Assembly: GCA_017163975.1 (NCBI GenBank)
Contig: JAFFSR010000397.1
Span: forward strand, 556,501 to 620,500
DNA: 64,000 nt
Origin: Anastatus disparis
Taxonomy: Eukaryota > Arthropoda > Insecta > Hymenoptera > Eupelmidae
Direction of reading: 5' to 3'
The stretch's first letter is position 1, and every line of letters begins with the position of its first letter. The position numbers and the translations under genes are program-made. The notes beneath the pieces were generated by a model. The model searched no databases. It was not told where the DNA came from and saw only the letters and a list, made by a program, of their open reading frames with translations. Shown here one piece after another: positions 44,088 to 56,067 of the stretch.

Positions 44088-44602
44088 TTAAATAATGTTT
44101 GGAGTAGATTTTGAAATATTTGGAACAGAAAATGCATTGTCTTCTGTTGATTCAGAAGGAATCGATTCTAAATAATAAGATATTTAAAAAAATTAATTTC
44201 AATAAAAAGAAATTATAAAATGTTTTATTTAAAAAAATTAAATAAAAAAAAACATTAAAATTAAAAAAAAATAATAATATTCTATGTAAATCTTTGTATG
44301 ATATATTAAAATGAAAAATTTTATCTGATTTTATGTTATAATATTTATTTATTAAATTTATGTTTCTTCAATTTTTTTTATTACAATACTATTTTAATTT
44401 AATTTAGTTCATTTTAAATTCAAATTTCCTAATTTATCCGCATTATCTAAATGTTGTAAATATTCATGATATTTTTTTTCATATTTTAAGTAATCTAAAA
44501 TTAATAATATTTTTATTTAATAACATAAATAAGTGTGTTTGATTTCAAAAATAGATTTTATTAATTTACCTTCAATTTGATCTTGATTATCCATTATTAA
44601 AT
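44088..44602. other. Region 5' of Helitron OTU frame
   Basis: AT-rich. On the minus strand a short frame LDYLKYEKKYHEYLQHLDN lies near 44410-44500 and MDNQDQIEG before a GTAAATT near 44570. These may be small upstream exons; no domain recognised. Confidence 0.3.
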
Positions 44603-46243
44603 GTAGATAGATAGATAGATAGATAGATACTATTTATTGTATATCATATTATTATACAAAGGGCGTGTAATACAATTCATAAATATAATATTAAGTATTG
44701 CACATAAACAATGAATAAATGTAAAAATATTGCACATAAAACAATGTATAAATATAAAATATTGCACATAAAACAATGTATAAATACAATATATTGCAAT
44801 TGATATCACAGTCAGTTACTAAACCTAATAATACTGAATAAGTAAGTCACAACAAAAGAAGTGATATCACAGATATCAAAAAAAATATAGTAAAATACAC
44901 GCAATCCTATAAATTAAAAGTCAGTCATACAATATCTATCAGTCATAGTATATAAAATTTTTAATTTAAAATACAAAATGAAAAATGATAAATAATGCAA
45001 TAAAATAATAAAGCGTATGCAGTAGCACAAAAACGCAGTCAAAATAATAAAAACAAGTAGAGCATTCACTCACTAACCATTCAGCCAATAAATACAATCA
45101 CACCTTAAGCCTATATAAGGGACGTCACATTATAATAAATTAACATATAAATAAAAAATAAAACTTAGTTTACTGAAGGTCGAGCAAGTACCCCCTCAGA
45201 GCCGACTTAAACCCGCTGAGCGATGGAAGATTCTTTATATCAGCAGGCAGGGAGTTCCAAAAATGCGCACCCTGAACCTGAAAGGAATTCCTTCCAGTCT
45301 CAGTACGCATGTAGGGCACCGCGAAATCCTTAATCTCTCCCCTAGTGGCTACCCTAGGTACATATCTAGTGAAGAGACCCACTAGATACTCGGGAGTATT
45401 CATGCGCACGATTTTGTACATAAGTACAGCCATAAAATACTGTCTCCTCGCATCAGTACGCAGCCAACCCAGCGCAGCTCTATGTGGAGAGATATGATCG
45501 CCCATTCTCACGCCTAATACATATCTCACACATGAATTTTGTAGTCTTTGTAATCGTCTTTTCAACCCCTGTGAGGCATCGAGCAGAACTACTGAGCAGT
45601 AATCGAGATGTGGAAACAGCAGGACGGTTGCGAGTTGTTTGCGCAGAGCCTCAGTGGTATACCGACGAAAAAACCGTAAGCCATACATAGTTCTATTAAA
45701 CTTCTTAGTCAGCATATTAACATGTGGCTCCCATGATAGCTTAGAGTCAAGCACAACACCAAGGCTCGTAACGGTATCAGAGAAAGATATGCCGACACCA
45801 TCCTCAAGCTCAATCGTCCTTGGCTCACCAGCATAAAAGTCATTAATAAATCGACCATTGCCAAAAACGATCGCTTTAGTTTTGTTTGCATTTAGTGTGA
45901 GAGAAGCATCAACAGCCCACTCCGACACCGCCTTGGCCGCCCTCTGTAGAATGCGAATACCTTCATGCACATCCTCATAAGAGACCTGCGTATAAATTTG
46001 CAGGTCATCTGCATATAATAGGTGCTCGACACAACCGGGGTCAAGGGTGTCACGTATGTTATTAATGTAAAGGCAAAACAACAGAGGCCCCAGCACTGAA
46101 CCCTGCGGAACTCCTAAATTGGTTGTTAGCCAATTCGATTCCTCTTTTAAATGCGTGAAAACCATTTGTTTCCTACCTGATAAATAGGAGCTAATCCACT
46201 TGAGTGCAGCCCTGGAAAACCCCATCGATCTCAGCCTTGCAAG
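44603..46243 (-). pseudogene. LINE C: non-LTR retrotransposon, 5' truncated, open RT C-terminus
   Basis: Open frame 45170-46225 (351 codons): RSMGFSRAALKWISSYLSG, LGVPQGSVLGPLLFCLYIN, EHLLYADDLQIYTQV (catalytic), SLTLNANKTKAIVFG, LGVVLDSKLSWEPH, RFFRRYTTEALRKQL, LDYCSVVLLD and a C-terminal HFWNSLPADIKNLPS. It lacks everything before the thumb-proximal palm, so it starts mid-RT (5' truncation). The 3' UTR of ~560 bp ends in (TATC)n at 44604-44628. Clearly the same family as LINE B; the intact frame suggests a younger copy. Confidence 0.9.
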
Positions 46244-47102
46244 TAAAGATAAAAAAAGTTAAAAAAATTTTATGTTGGAAGTTTGAAATAATAGTAATTT
46301 TGAGAGCTATTGATCTAAAAAATTATAAGATAATAAAATATTATTTAATTTGTTATTTTTCAAAAATATTTTAAAGGATATGTTAAAATTTTATATTTTA
46401 CCTTTTTGAAGAAAGTTAATTTTCCTCACACGAATAATGTCCAAAAAATATAGTTTGTAAATGAAATAACTAAAAAGTGATAATATTTTTGAAATTTAGA
46501 AGTACATGGAATCGAACGATGATACCCCAATATAAATAAAAATATATTTGAAAATGATGTTTAAAAATTCTTATGGATTATGATAAGCATAAAAAATTTA
46601 AAAATTTCAAATAATTGTGTAATTACGAAACGAATGTGAAAAAAATGATTGAATTTTGTTATGTTTTCTTTACAAATAAATTATAATATTTATAAATGTA
46701 GTTTTTTATTTGTACATCACATTGTTGAAATTTTTGTCGATGCTTTTTTCTTGTGAATATTAAGAAGTATAATTTATATTTATAATAATTCTACTTAAAA
46801 TGAAAAGTTTTTGAATTATCAGAATCGGATAGTAAATAAAAATAGCAATTTTTTTATAAGCTTCGAGCTTAAGAAAAAACTTTATTATCGCGTACACTAA
46901 AAATTTCATCTTTTATCTATACCAATCGTAATTATTACAAACGACTACAACTTGATATCTTCTTGTGATTCGAATTTTCTATATTTTTTTTTAATTTTTT
47001 GTGTAGAAGAAAAACATCAAAGTAAACGCTTCAACCTCTCCTTCACGTTTAATAATAAAGATTCTGAAATATTAAAAATTTTGTTATTAAATAAAAAATA
47101 TT
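46244..47102. other. AT-rich, no gene seen
   Basis: No coding motif or repeat structure recognised. Confidence 0.35.
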
Positions 47103-47357
47103 TTAAAAATAGAAAAAAATAAACACTCGCATGAATTTTGATTCGTAGTGGTGTATGTCCATAAATTTTACATTCTTCATAACACGCGGGTATCTCCAAC
47201 GTTTCCTCGTGGAAACTAGGCCTTGTAGTGAGTTTGGTTCATCATCAGAGTCTACTTCTTCTTCATCACCTATTTCCTGTTCTTCGATTTCAGCATTTTC
47301 AATTGTGTATTGTATTGGATTCAGATCCAGTACAATACCCCGAATATTAAAATTGAA
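47103..47357 (-). other. Acidic open frame of unknown nature
   Basis: Minus frame includes LDLNPIQYTIENAEIEEQE, then GDEEEVDSDDEPNSLQGLV and RKRWRYPRVMKN, after which a GTAAAATT donor-like site occurs. Another possible exon MVAENNNESE/GTAAGT lies at about 47421-47450. The biased, non-random composition (acidic then basic) argues for real coding ancestry, either host or transposon. No family recognised. Confidence 0.35.
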
Positions 47358-47527
47358 TTAATATTTTTTTAAATAAAAATTTCTAGTTTTTAAATAATTA
47401 AAAATTAAAATAATTACTTACTTCTGATTCGTTGTTATTTTCTGCTACCATTCCTTATATTATAATCCCAGCTTCTTATATTATAATGACAGCTCCAATT
47501 ATAATGTCAAATTATAAAAATCGATTA

Positions 47528-47528
<1 letters not shown>

Positions 47529-47600
<72 letters not shown>
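47529..47600. repeat. (AT)n microsatellite
   Basis: About 36 AT units. Confidence 0.95.
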
Positions 47601-47603
<3 letters not shown>

Positions 47604-47913
47604 AAACAAAGAAAAGTTTAAAATAAAAAAAAGAATAATTGATAAAAGCTTAACTACAATATTCTAAACGAAATGAGGTAATTATTTTAATTAGTTGTAT
47701 ATCCAAGAACAGATTTATATGTTTCAATAAAAAATTATAATCATCTAAGGACATTTTCTATTGGTAACACAATATCTATTCTTTATAATCGAAAAAAACT
47801 TATTTATGGAATAATAAATGTCAAAACTGAAGAAAAACTATCAGTTAAATTTGCGTTAATGATTATATTGGATGATACATTCAAAAGTAATATGTTATTA
47901 TTAAATTTATATT
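47601..47913. other. No gene seen
   Basis: AT-rich with no motif recognised. Confidence 0.3.
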
Positions 47914-48191
47914 CACAAGGAGAGGTTCCCACCTCCAGGAAACAGATTTATTTGAAACTGCGGAATATGTTTTTTTTTATAAAAAAAAAATGAACCCATG
48001 TTTTTTTTTGTCTAATAGGCCCTAGAGACCAAGATATAGGCATTTTTTTAAAATATAGTAAAAAAAAGTACTTTCAAAAACTTAAATAGCTAAAAAACTA
48101 AAGCTTTTACAGAAAAATGTAGGCTGCAAAAAATTATATCCCGCAGTTCCAGCTAAATCCGTTTCCCGGAGATAGATGACCTCTCCTTGTC
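47914..48191. mobile_element. Foldback MITE (CACAAGGAGAGGT)
   Basis: CACAAGGAGAGGTTCCCACC ... GGAGATAGATGACCTCTCC, then TTGTCA, with mirrored CCAGGAAACAGATTTATTTG / CTAAATCCGTTTCCCGG and ACTGCGGAATAT / ATCCCGCAGTTC. Confidence 0.65.
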
Positions 48192-48743
48192 AGCAAAATA
48201 TCAAGTTTTGCAAATCTATGAAGAAAAAGAAGATATAAAAAAGCAAAAATAATATAGATTAGATTATGTAGGAACTCGTTAATTTGATAAAAGGATTAAA
48301 AAATGCGTTTAATATTGAACTTGAAAATTATGGTAATTTACTTTGGGGGTTGGCGAGCGGAGCGAACAGAGGGGTACCCACCCTGCGACTCTTGCCGCTG
48401 TCAATCTCTGTTCTTTTTCAGCCCCTTAGAAGCTATAAATTTATTAATGAATTTAGAAATGTATGATTCGAGATTAAAAAAATAAAAGTTAAAATAGTTA
48501 ATCAAGTTAATTTAAGATATTTAAATTTATAAAAAATGTAATATAATAAAATATAATATTTTTGTACACATTTTAAAATATTTATATAAAAAATAATATT
48601 TCAATTGTCATTTCGTGTGATGACAATGTTCCCTTTTAATAAGTCGTTTAGCGATGCCATCGAACAGTCTATTTCATTTATATTTTCAGGATTTTGTACT
48701 TAGGTTTTGTATTCCCAGGTTTCCCATCACACAAATTAATTTA
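48192..48743. other. No gene; small GC-rich island
   Basis: GGGGGTTGGCGAGCGGAGCG at 48354 resembles the 3' region of Helitrons but lacks a CTAG end. The two 60-codon frames there are chance. Confidence 0.35.
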
Positions 48744-49168
48744 AAAAAAATGTAATTGTAATGTTGATAAGAAACTTAAGTGTAAGTGACGGGCTTTTTA
48801 ATGGTACTAGATTTAAAATAATTGATTTATTTAAATTTAACGTGAAAGCTGAAATTATTACTGGTAATAAAAAAGGCTCAATTGTTTTTATACCAAGAAT
48901 TACTTTAGATACAGGTGAACATACGTCATTGCCTTTTATATTATATCGTAGGCAATTTCCTATTTTACTAGCATTTGCAATGAACATTAATGAAGCCCAA
49001 GGACACAGTTTTGAGAGCGTCGGAATATATATGAATAAACCTTCATTTTCACATTGACAATTGTATGTAGCCATTTGGAGATCAAAGAATTCTAAAAAAA
49101 TTTGTATACAAAATAATAATGAAGATAAAGATGTTATAAAGAATATTGTATGGGACGAAGTGCCATAA
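48744..49168 (+). pseudogene. Helitron helicase C-terminal fragment (H3)
   Basis: Plus strand reads VMLIRNLSVSDGLFNGTRFK, then EIITGNKKGSIVFIPRI, LPFILYRRQFPILLAFAMNI, NEAQGHSFESVGIYMNKP, a TGA where the family has Gly-Gln-Leu, then QLYVAIWRSKNSKK, ending at TAA 49166. Equivalent to the H1 helicase end (14615-15181) but on the other strand. ALSR is degraded to AIWR. Confidence 0.85.
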
Positions 49169-49363
49169 AAACGTAATTGAAAAAAATTAGCTAAAAAAGA
49201 TGTGAGAAAAAAAATTTTTGAAGCAATACATTTATTTTTTTAAATTAAGTTAAAAAAATATTTAAAATATTTATAAAATATTATTATTCAAGAGGTATAT
49301 AAGGACAAGAAAACTTAGCTGACAATCATTCCTAAAGTAAAAACGGCGGTCTGCGCTTGTTCC

Positions 49364-49421
<58 letters not shown>

Positions 49422-49740
49422 TATATACATATATATATACGATTTAAGGAAGTGCTGCGGTCGTAACATAATAAAAATTTCATAAAAAAACTGTTAATAT
49501 AAAAAAGATGCGATGTAATGAGTTTTACAACATCAAATTTTTTAATTTTTATCAAGTAACTTCATTCGTACGTATTCCGAGCGTAAATGCCCTTATTGCA
49601 TCTGGGCCTTCAATTAATAAAAAAAATCAGCTTATTAAGAGTTTCGGTCAAAAAGTTATAGTACTTGAAAATTGGGTACCGAAAAAAGTAATTAAAAAAT
49701 ATTTGAATTACGAATCATTTTTAAATTTGTAATTAAAGTT
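49169..49740. other. AT-rich; hairpin around (AT)n
   Basis: (AT)n at 49367-49416 is bracketed by GCGCTTGTTCCTTAA and TTAAGGAAGTGCTGCGG, an inverted pair. The 74-codon frame at 49508-49732 has no recognised domain. Confidence 0.4.
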
Positions 49741-50190
49741 TTATTTAATTAACAATTCTTTTTAAATTGATAATTAAAAATATTTTAATTGACAAATCAA
49801 AATCTAATCGTGAATTGAAAAGGGTTCAATTGAAAAATCAAAAGGAATTCCTAATTAAATAAATTTCAATTAAAAAATCAAAATTTAATCGTGAATTAAA
49901 AGGGCTTTAATTAAAAATTCAAAAGGAATCCTTAATTAAATAAATTTCAGTTAAGAAATCAAAATGTAATCGTGAATCGAAAGGGTTTTAATTATAAAAT
50001 TAAAAGGAATCCTTAATTAAATAAATTTCAATTAAGAAATCAAAATGTAACCGTGAATCGAAAGGGCTTTAATTACAAAATCAAAAGGAATCCTTAATTA
50101 AATAAATTTTAATTAAGAAATCAAAATGTAATCGTGAATTGAAAGAGCGTCAGTTATGATTATGATTTGTGAATTCAAGGGCTTTAATTA
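49741..50190. repeat. 81-bp minisatellite, about 5 copies
   Basis: TAATCGTGAA recurs at 49805, 49886, 49967, 50047 (TAACCGTGAA) and 50129. The unit includes AAATCAAAAGGAATCCTTAA and TTAAATAAATTTCAATTAAG. Confidence 0.85.
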
Positions 50191-50234
50191 AAAATTCCAC
50201 AATTCCTTTTTAATTAAACGTACTAAGGAATTTT

Positions 50235-50964
50235 TATCATATATATGTATATAGAAAAACATATGTGGACGCGCACATACATACGCACCTGGGCTCATAT
50301 ACATGCAACATTTCATGTCGACCCACACAAACACATACAGACAAGTTGATATATATATATATATATATATATACATGGTCCGTTTCATGTCAACTTGCAC
50401 CCGTTGACGCGTATATTTTTTGGTCTATATATATGTATATATATATACATACATACATACATACATGGGACATTTCATGTCGGTAAGCACGTACTCATAA
50501 GTACAGGTTTTCTTTATATGTGGTACATTTCATGATAACACGCACACACCCATCCGAGAACCCTTAGATTTATATATATGAGACATTTCATGTCGATTCG
50601 CATACATGCATACGCACGTTAATATACATAGGATTTTCCACGTCAATTCGAACGCACGCACATACAGGTTTATATATATGGGACATTTCATGCCAATGCG
50701 CGCACACACACACACACACACGTATTATTATATATGTCGATTGGCATGCATGCACACGCACGTTAATATACATACGATTTTTCACGTCAATTCGAACGCA
50801 CACACACACAGATTAATATATATATGGGACATTTCATGTCAATTCGCATGCATGCACACAAACTTTAATAAATATTAGATTTTTCACGTCAATTGGAACA
50901 CACGCACATACAGGTATATATATATATGAGATATTTTATGCCAATGTGCACCCATGCACATACA

Positions 50965-51004
<40 letters not shown>

Positions 51005-51361
51005 ACAGTACATGTCGTTACGCATGCATGAACACACACGTTAATATACATGGGATTTTTAATGTCAATTCAAACGCATGCAAACACACAGGTTGATATA
51101 TATTGGACATTTCAAGTCAATTCGCATGCATGCACACAAACGTTAATATACATAGGATTTTTCACGTCAATTATCACCTACGCCCATACAGGTTTATATA
51201 TATGGGACATTTCATGACAACTCTAACACATCTATCTGAGTGCCCTTAGGTTTACATGTATGGGACGTATCATGTCAACACGCACGCACCGGTTTTCATA
51301 TATTTGACATATCTTGTCAACTCCAACGCGCAAACACATCTAAACATGTACTTGAAATATG

Positions 51362-51414
<53 letters not shown>

Positions 51415-51468
51415 GACCGAAACTGTCAATTTACATGTATGACACACGTACTTGAGTTTATATATATT

Positions 51469-51539
<71 letters not shown>

Positions 51540-51890
51540 TATATCTGTGTACACATATACATGGGATATTTAATGTTAATTCACACGCGCGCGCGCACAC
51601 ACATGTTTATATATACGGCACGTTTCATGTCAATTTACATGTATGACACACGTACTTGAGTTTATATATATTTTTCTTTTATATATATATATATATATAT
51701 GGGACTGTTCCTATCAAGACGCATGCACGCACACACATGGGCTTATGAATATATGTATATACATATACATGGGATATTCTATGTCAATTCACATGCACGC
51801 ACACACACACACACACATACAGGTATATATATTTATGTATATATATATATATATATATATAAACGTATGTACGCGGCATTATGCTGACTC
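50235..51890. repeat. ~50-bp tandem array with TA/CA tracts, about 24 units
   Basis: The core GGGACATTTCATGTCAATTC, with variants (GGATTTTTCACGTCAATTCG), recurs roughly every 50 bp. It is followed by GCATGCATGCACACACA-like alternating purine-pyrimidine sequence and TATATATA. Long (AT)n expansions occur at 50963-51002, 51366-51411 and 51476-51534. All open frames here (IYIYIY, THTHT) are repeat artefacts. Confidence 0.85.
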
Positions 51891-52103
51891 ATACAGTACA
51901 GCCTTTGTTTAGTGTCCTGCACACGTCGCGGGTGTGTGGCAGTCTCCTATGTTATCCCTTCCTTTGTTACTTACGCATATGTTAAATACGAATTTGTTAA
52001 AACTTTGATTGGTGGGCACATTTGTTCTCGAAATTTGATTGGTGGGCGCGTTTTTGTTTTGTAGAATTTTTTCGTAACTCAACTCAAGAAAAATCTACTG
52101 TAT
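51889..52103. mobile_element. Possible pogo-like MITE (TA-CAGTA...TACTG-TA)
   Basis: TACAGTACAGCCTTTGTTTA on the left and AAATCTACTGTA on the right, with TA at each side. The interior has a repeated GATTGGTGGGC. The termini are short, so the call is tentative. Confidence 0.35.
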
Positions 52104-52236
52104 GGAATTGTCAGCACAAGTATCAATAAATAAATGAAAAACGGGTGGCATTATGCGGACGTCAGCATAAGTACGCTAATGTCTGCATAAGTCACGATTC
52201 ATCTATGATTTTGTCTGCATAATACCTCATTCATAA

Positions 52237-52287
<51 letters not shown>

Positions 52288-52290
52288 CAT
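52104..52290. repeat. GCATTATGCNGAC repeats and (AT)n
   Basis: GGCATTATGCGGACGTCAGC, GTCTGCATAATACC and, at 51878, GGCATTATGCTGAC occur in both orientations. A run (AT)n follows at 52242-52286. Confidence 0.5.
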
Positions 52291-52960
52291 CGAAAACATG
52301 AAAAACACTAAGTGAAATATAATTTTAACCCCTCAGAATATACTGCAACCTGATCATAACGTCAAACAATTGTAGAAAACCAGATTGTGCGACAATATTT
52401 CAACGTATTATATTAGAAACCTTGATTAAACTGATACCACCATTACAAGCAGAGAAAATTACACATAAAATCGTTATTCCAGCTCTCAACTTTTAGCACG
52501 GACTGTAAATATCGGTTTTTGTCGATAATCAGGATTGCAAACTACTTTTTCTTGAAATTAATAGCACGATTATAACGAGCAAAAACAAATACGCAGGAAA
52601 AAAGTTATTCAAGCTCTTTACTTATAACATAACCTATAAAAAATATGAAAAAGTGCAAAAAAGTTGATTTTTTGCATAAAATAAGGGTCAAATGCCTTTT
52701 ATCCCAAAAACTAATAGTACCGTCGTAAAGAGCGGAATGAAATACACCAAAAATCTTTGTTTGGACTCTTAGATTGTAACATAACCTACAAGAAATACGA
52801 AAAAAGTGCAAATATATCGGTTTTTTGAGAAAATCAGGGTGGCGCACCATTTTTTTTCTTTAGCCAATACAACTATCGTTAATAACGGGTAAAAATAAAT
52901 TTAAAAAATCAATTCCAAATCTGGCACCTTGATAGCAAGGGTGTTAAAATAACGATTTAA
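52291..52960. repeat. Diverged ~155-bp tandem repeat
   Basis: Units with AATCAGGGTGG / AATAAGGGTCA / AATCAGGATTG near 52834, 52679 and 52527, each followed by TTTTCTT.AA.CCAATA and GTTATTCAAGCTC-like text. The 81-codon minus frame 52605-52850 spans two units and has no domain. Confidence 0.5.
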
Positions 52961-53264
52961 ATCTTAAATATCAATTTTAAGGTTGATATTTTAGGTTGTA
53001 TAATCTGCAAAAATTTTTGGTTAATTGCCAAACAATAACCTACCCTTAAATATTTTTGCTAGAGTCTTCCATGTAAAGGGGCGTCAAAATAAAATAAAGT
53101 CGAAAAAACCCTTAATTTGGATTTACTGCGCATGCGCAAGGGTTACGGGGCTGAAAATTGGTGGGTGGGAGTTTTTTTCAACCTTCATCGAATGGTACAT
53201 GAGCCATGAGGATTCGAAGAGGGAGAAATTTCACTATGGTAACCCGCCTATAGCCTTTGTCCAA
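52961..53264. other. No gene seen
   Basis: Includes GCGCATGCGCAAGGGTTACG near 53130. An 84-codon plus frame (53025-53279) has no recognised domain. Confidence 0.3.
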
Positions 53265-53712
53265 AACCTTTTTTCTTGAATTTTCGTTGGCTTACTAATG
53301 ATACAAATTACTCGCGACTAAGGTGGTCACGTAACTTTGACCTTGAGGAGTCAATTTTCAAGGTCATTTGAAGGTCAAAGTTTTTTTAAATGAGAACCCC
53401 TATTTTTGACCCTGGAATCGTATTAAGTCGAAAAAATGATGTCTAATTTGATACTCGAAATCGACTGTTGCGACCTTGACAAGGTCAATTCAAGGTCTAA
53501 TGTTGAAAATTCGTCCACAAATTGTTTTTTTTTCGAATATTTTATTGTTAAATATGATTAGAAGCCAATGACTGATTATTTTGACCCAAATAACAAATAT
53601 GAAAGTCATTTGAAAGCAGTTTAATTAAATAAAATATTGTTCTTTTGTTTTAATCTTACTTTTAGCGTTACCCAGAAACAGCGATGTGGACGTAGTAAGT
53701 TCTGTTTCCTTT

Positions 53713-53876
53713 GGGGTGCTTGATGAACGTGAGTCCCCTTGCCTCTCACGATCGGGGTGCTTGATTAACGCGAGTCCCCTTGCCTCTCAGGATTGGGGTG
53801 CTTGATTAACGTAAGTTCCCTTGCCTCTCACGATCGGGGTGCTTGATTAACATGAGTTCCCTTGCCTCTCACTACT
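53713..53876. repeat. 41-bp tandem repeat, 4 copies
   Basis: GGGGTGCTTGATTAACG units start at 53713, 53754, 53795 and 53836; each ends CCTTGCCTCTCACGATC. It is GC-richer than its surroundings and lies just downstream of the transposase stop. Confidence 0.9.
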
Positions 53877-53892
53877 CAAAATATTATTCTAA

Positions 53893-54958
53893 TTAACGTC
53901 GAAGCAAATGTTCAAATTGGCATCCATTAGCTTCAAGGCATAAATTCAAACGCCTTTGGAAATGGCGAACGGTGTTGAGCAATGTCTCTCTTGGTATGGC
54001 TGCGCACGCTCGACGAATGTGATCTTGCATGTCTGCTCTAGTTGTGGGCCGTTCTCGAAAAACAACATTTTTCAAAAACCCCCATAAATGAAAGTCTGGA
54101 GATGTGAGGTCGGGTGAGCAAGCAGGCCAGTTAACTGGACCTCCTTGTCCAATCCATCTACCATTATAATGTTGATCTAAAAAATTTCGTACGATTACAG
54201 CGAAATGTACTGGTGCATTATCGTGTGGAAACCACATTCTTTGACGCTTTTTTAGATCAACATTTTCCCATCATTTCATGAAACTGATCTCTTATCAAAC
54301 GTAAATAGGAATTCCTATCAACATTTTCCTCGAAAAAATAAGGGCCGATCAAATAACCATTTACGATCCCACACCATACCATAATGCTCCAACGCCTTTG
54401 ATGATTGACCGTTCTGTACCAATGAGGATTGATATCTGACCAATAATGACAATTATGCCTATTGAGTTCTCCGTCACTCTGAAATTTAGCCTCATCGGAA
54501 AAAAGGACATATCTAAAAAAATCTGGATCATTCTCTATCATACATAAAGCCCATTGGCAAGACTCAATTCACTATTGAAAATGATCATCTTGTAACTCTT
54601 GAACTAACGTAATGTTGTAATCACGATACTTAAGGGATTTAAGAATTCCCAAGAAAGTTGATTTTGATATGCCGATTTCTTTTTCAACTCGGCGAGAACT
54701 GGTATGAGCATCAAAATAAATAACCGCAAGAACTGTAACAACATTAGGATCGTTCTCATCATATGTGTGTTGCCTGTGTTGGCGAACCATATGACCTTTA
54801 CGAGCTCTTTAAGTCAAGCGACTTATTACTCTATGATCTGGGTGTCGTCGGTCAGGAAAGCGTGCAGCGTAAAGTCTTGCTGCTGCTTGGTAATTATGAT
54901 GACTTTCCCCTAAAACCATGATCATATCCACAATTTCGTTGGGTTGATAGTCAGCCAT
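53893..54958 (-). pseudogene. Transposase with DUF4817-like HTH and DDE core, inactivated
   Basis: ATG at 54958 begins MADYQPNEIVDMIMVLGESH, then NYQAAARLYAARFPDRRHP, the helix-turn-helix type region of this insect transposase family. A TAA stops it near 54812. It continues in phase (MVRQHRQHTYDENDP, VEKEIGISKSTFLGIL), then two adjacent stops near 54572. The catalytic core has FRYVLFSDEAKF (first Asp), MVWCGIV, a frameshift near 54250, then MWFPHDNAPVHFA (second Asp) and WPACSPDLTSPDFHLWGFLK (third acidic residue). It ends at 53893. A functional relative would cut and paste DNA at TA sites. Confidence 0.88.
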
Positions 54959-56004
54959 TTTTAAAGGTGTTTTTTACTTTTACTTTTATTGAGGGTTTTA
55001 AGGGTTTCCGAAGTTTGGACAATTGAAGTAGTAGTATTAATAGAGTAACAGTTTTAAAAACAGTAAATAGTGTTTTGCTAATAAATTTATTCTGTGCTGA
55101 TTGTGGATCAAAAGCGTGTTACGACTTTTATAAAATGCAGATAATAAAATGTCGATTACAACCTTCAAAACTTATAAGAAGAAAAAATTTTAAAAATTAA
55201 TGAACTGTACGAATTATTAATTTAACTTTACTATTTGATCCATAATCTTTATAAAACTATTATTGATTAGTAATGAATAAACAAAATCTCAAAAGCTACT
55301 TTCAAGAAATAAAAAAATGACAAAAACTGCCTTATTAATTAACTTTTTAATGACTTTTTGAATAACCCAATAACCAAATATTTAGTTTAGTTGCTAAAAC
55401 GTTTAATTTTTGTAATTAAAAATTACAATTCAGACAGTTTTAATTCTTCTCTTTTTCGCTAAAATCAAGTAGGATTTTTATTTTTTATTTTTATTTTTAT
55501 TTATTTTGTTTTTGCTCAACACCGTCTGCTATTTCCAGCAATATTCGAAAAATAAAAAAAAAAATAAAACAGTTTGTGAACATTAGACCTTCAATTGACC
55601 TTCTCAAGATCACAACAGCCAATTTCAAGTATCAAATTAGATATTATTTTTTCGACTCGATACGATTCCAGGGTCAAAAATAGGGATTCTCATTTAAAAA
55701 AACTCTGACCTTCAAATGACCTTGAAAATCGACTCCCCAAGGTCAAAGTTACGTGATCACCTAAGTCGCGAGTAATTTGTATCATTAGTAAGCCCACAAA
55801 AATTCGAAAAAACAGGTAAAAATAGGTGTTCCTATTTAAAAAAACACTCTGACCTTCAAATAACCTTGAATATGAAGTTTAAGGTCAAAACTCACTTTAC
55901 CAAAAGATGGCCCCCTTTATCCCCTTCAACTTTTGTGTGAATAGTTTTTTTATAGCCAGCTTACATTCCGAGAAATTTGGATGGGGCGATTTAAATGGTC
56001 CACC

Positions 56005-56008
<4 letters not shown>

Positions 56009-56062
<54 letters not shown>
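56009..56062. repeat. (AT)n microsatellite
   Basis: About 27 AT units directly at the terminus of the Tc1/mariner-like element, which may have supplied the TA seed. Confidence 0.9.

Positions 56063-56067
<5 letters not shown>

Larger units (their letters stand above)
53265..56008 (-). mobile_element. Tc1/mariner-superfamily element with long inverted arms
   Basis: A transposase gene (minus) lies between inverted arms at about 53277-53520 and 55578-55810, which share CTTACTAATGATACAAATTA, then CTCGCGACT, and many AAGGTCA words. The right side continues to GGTCCACCCTGTATA at 56008, a typical terminus of such elements. The left terminal repeat was not found, so the left limit is uncertain. Confidence 0.65.

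Noticed and set aside
48340..48440. Helitron 3' end at GGGGGTTGGCGAGCGGAGCG
   Set aside because: No CTAG or CTRR terminus after a hairpin, and no paired 5' end.
50188..51912. Many 60-105 codon frames rich in THTHTH/IYIYIY
   Set aside because: Encoded by the ~50-bp tandem array and CA/TA tracts.
51643..51912. Coding of the 89-codon frame ending ADSYSTAFV
   Set aside because: Repeat-derived start, and the end lies in a MITE-like terminus.
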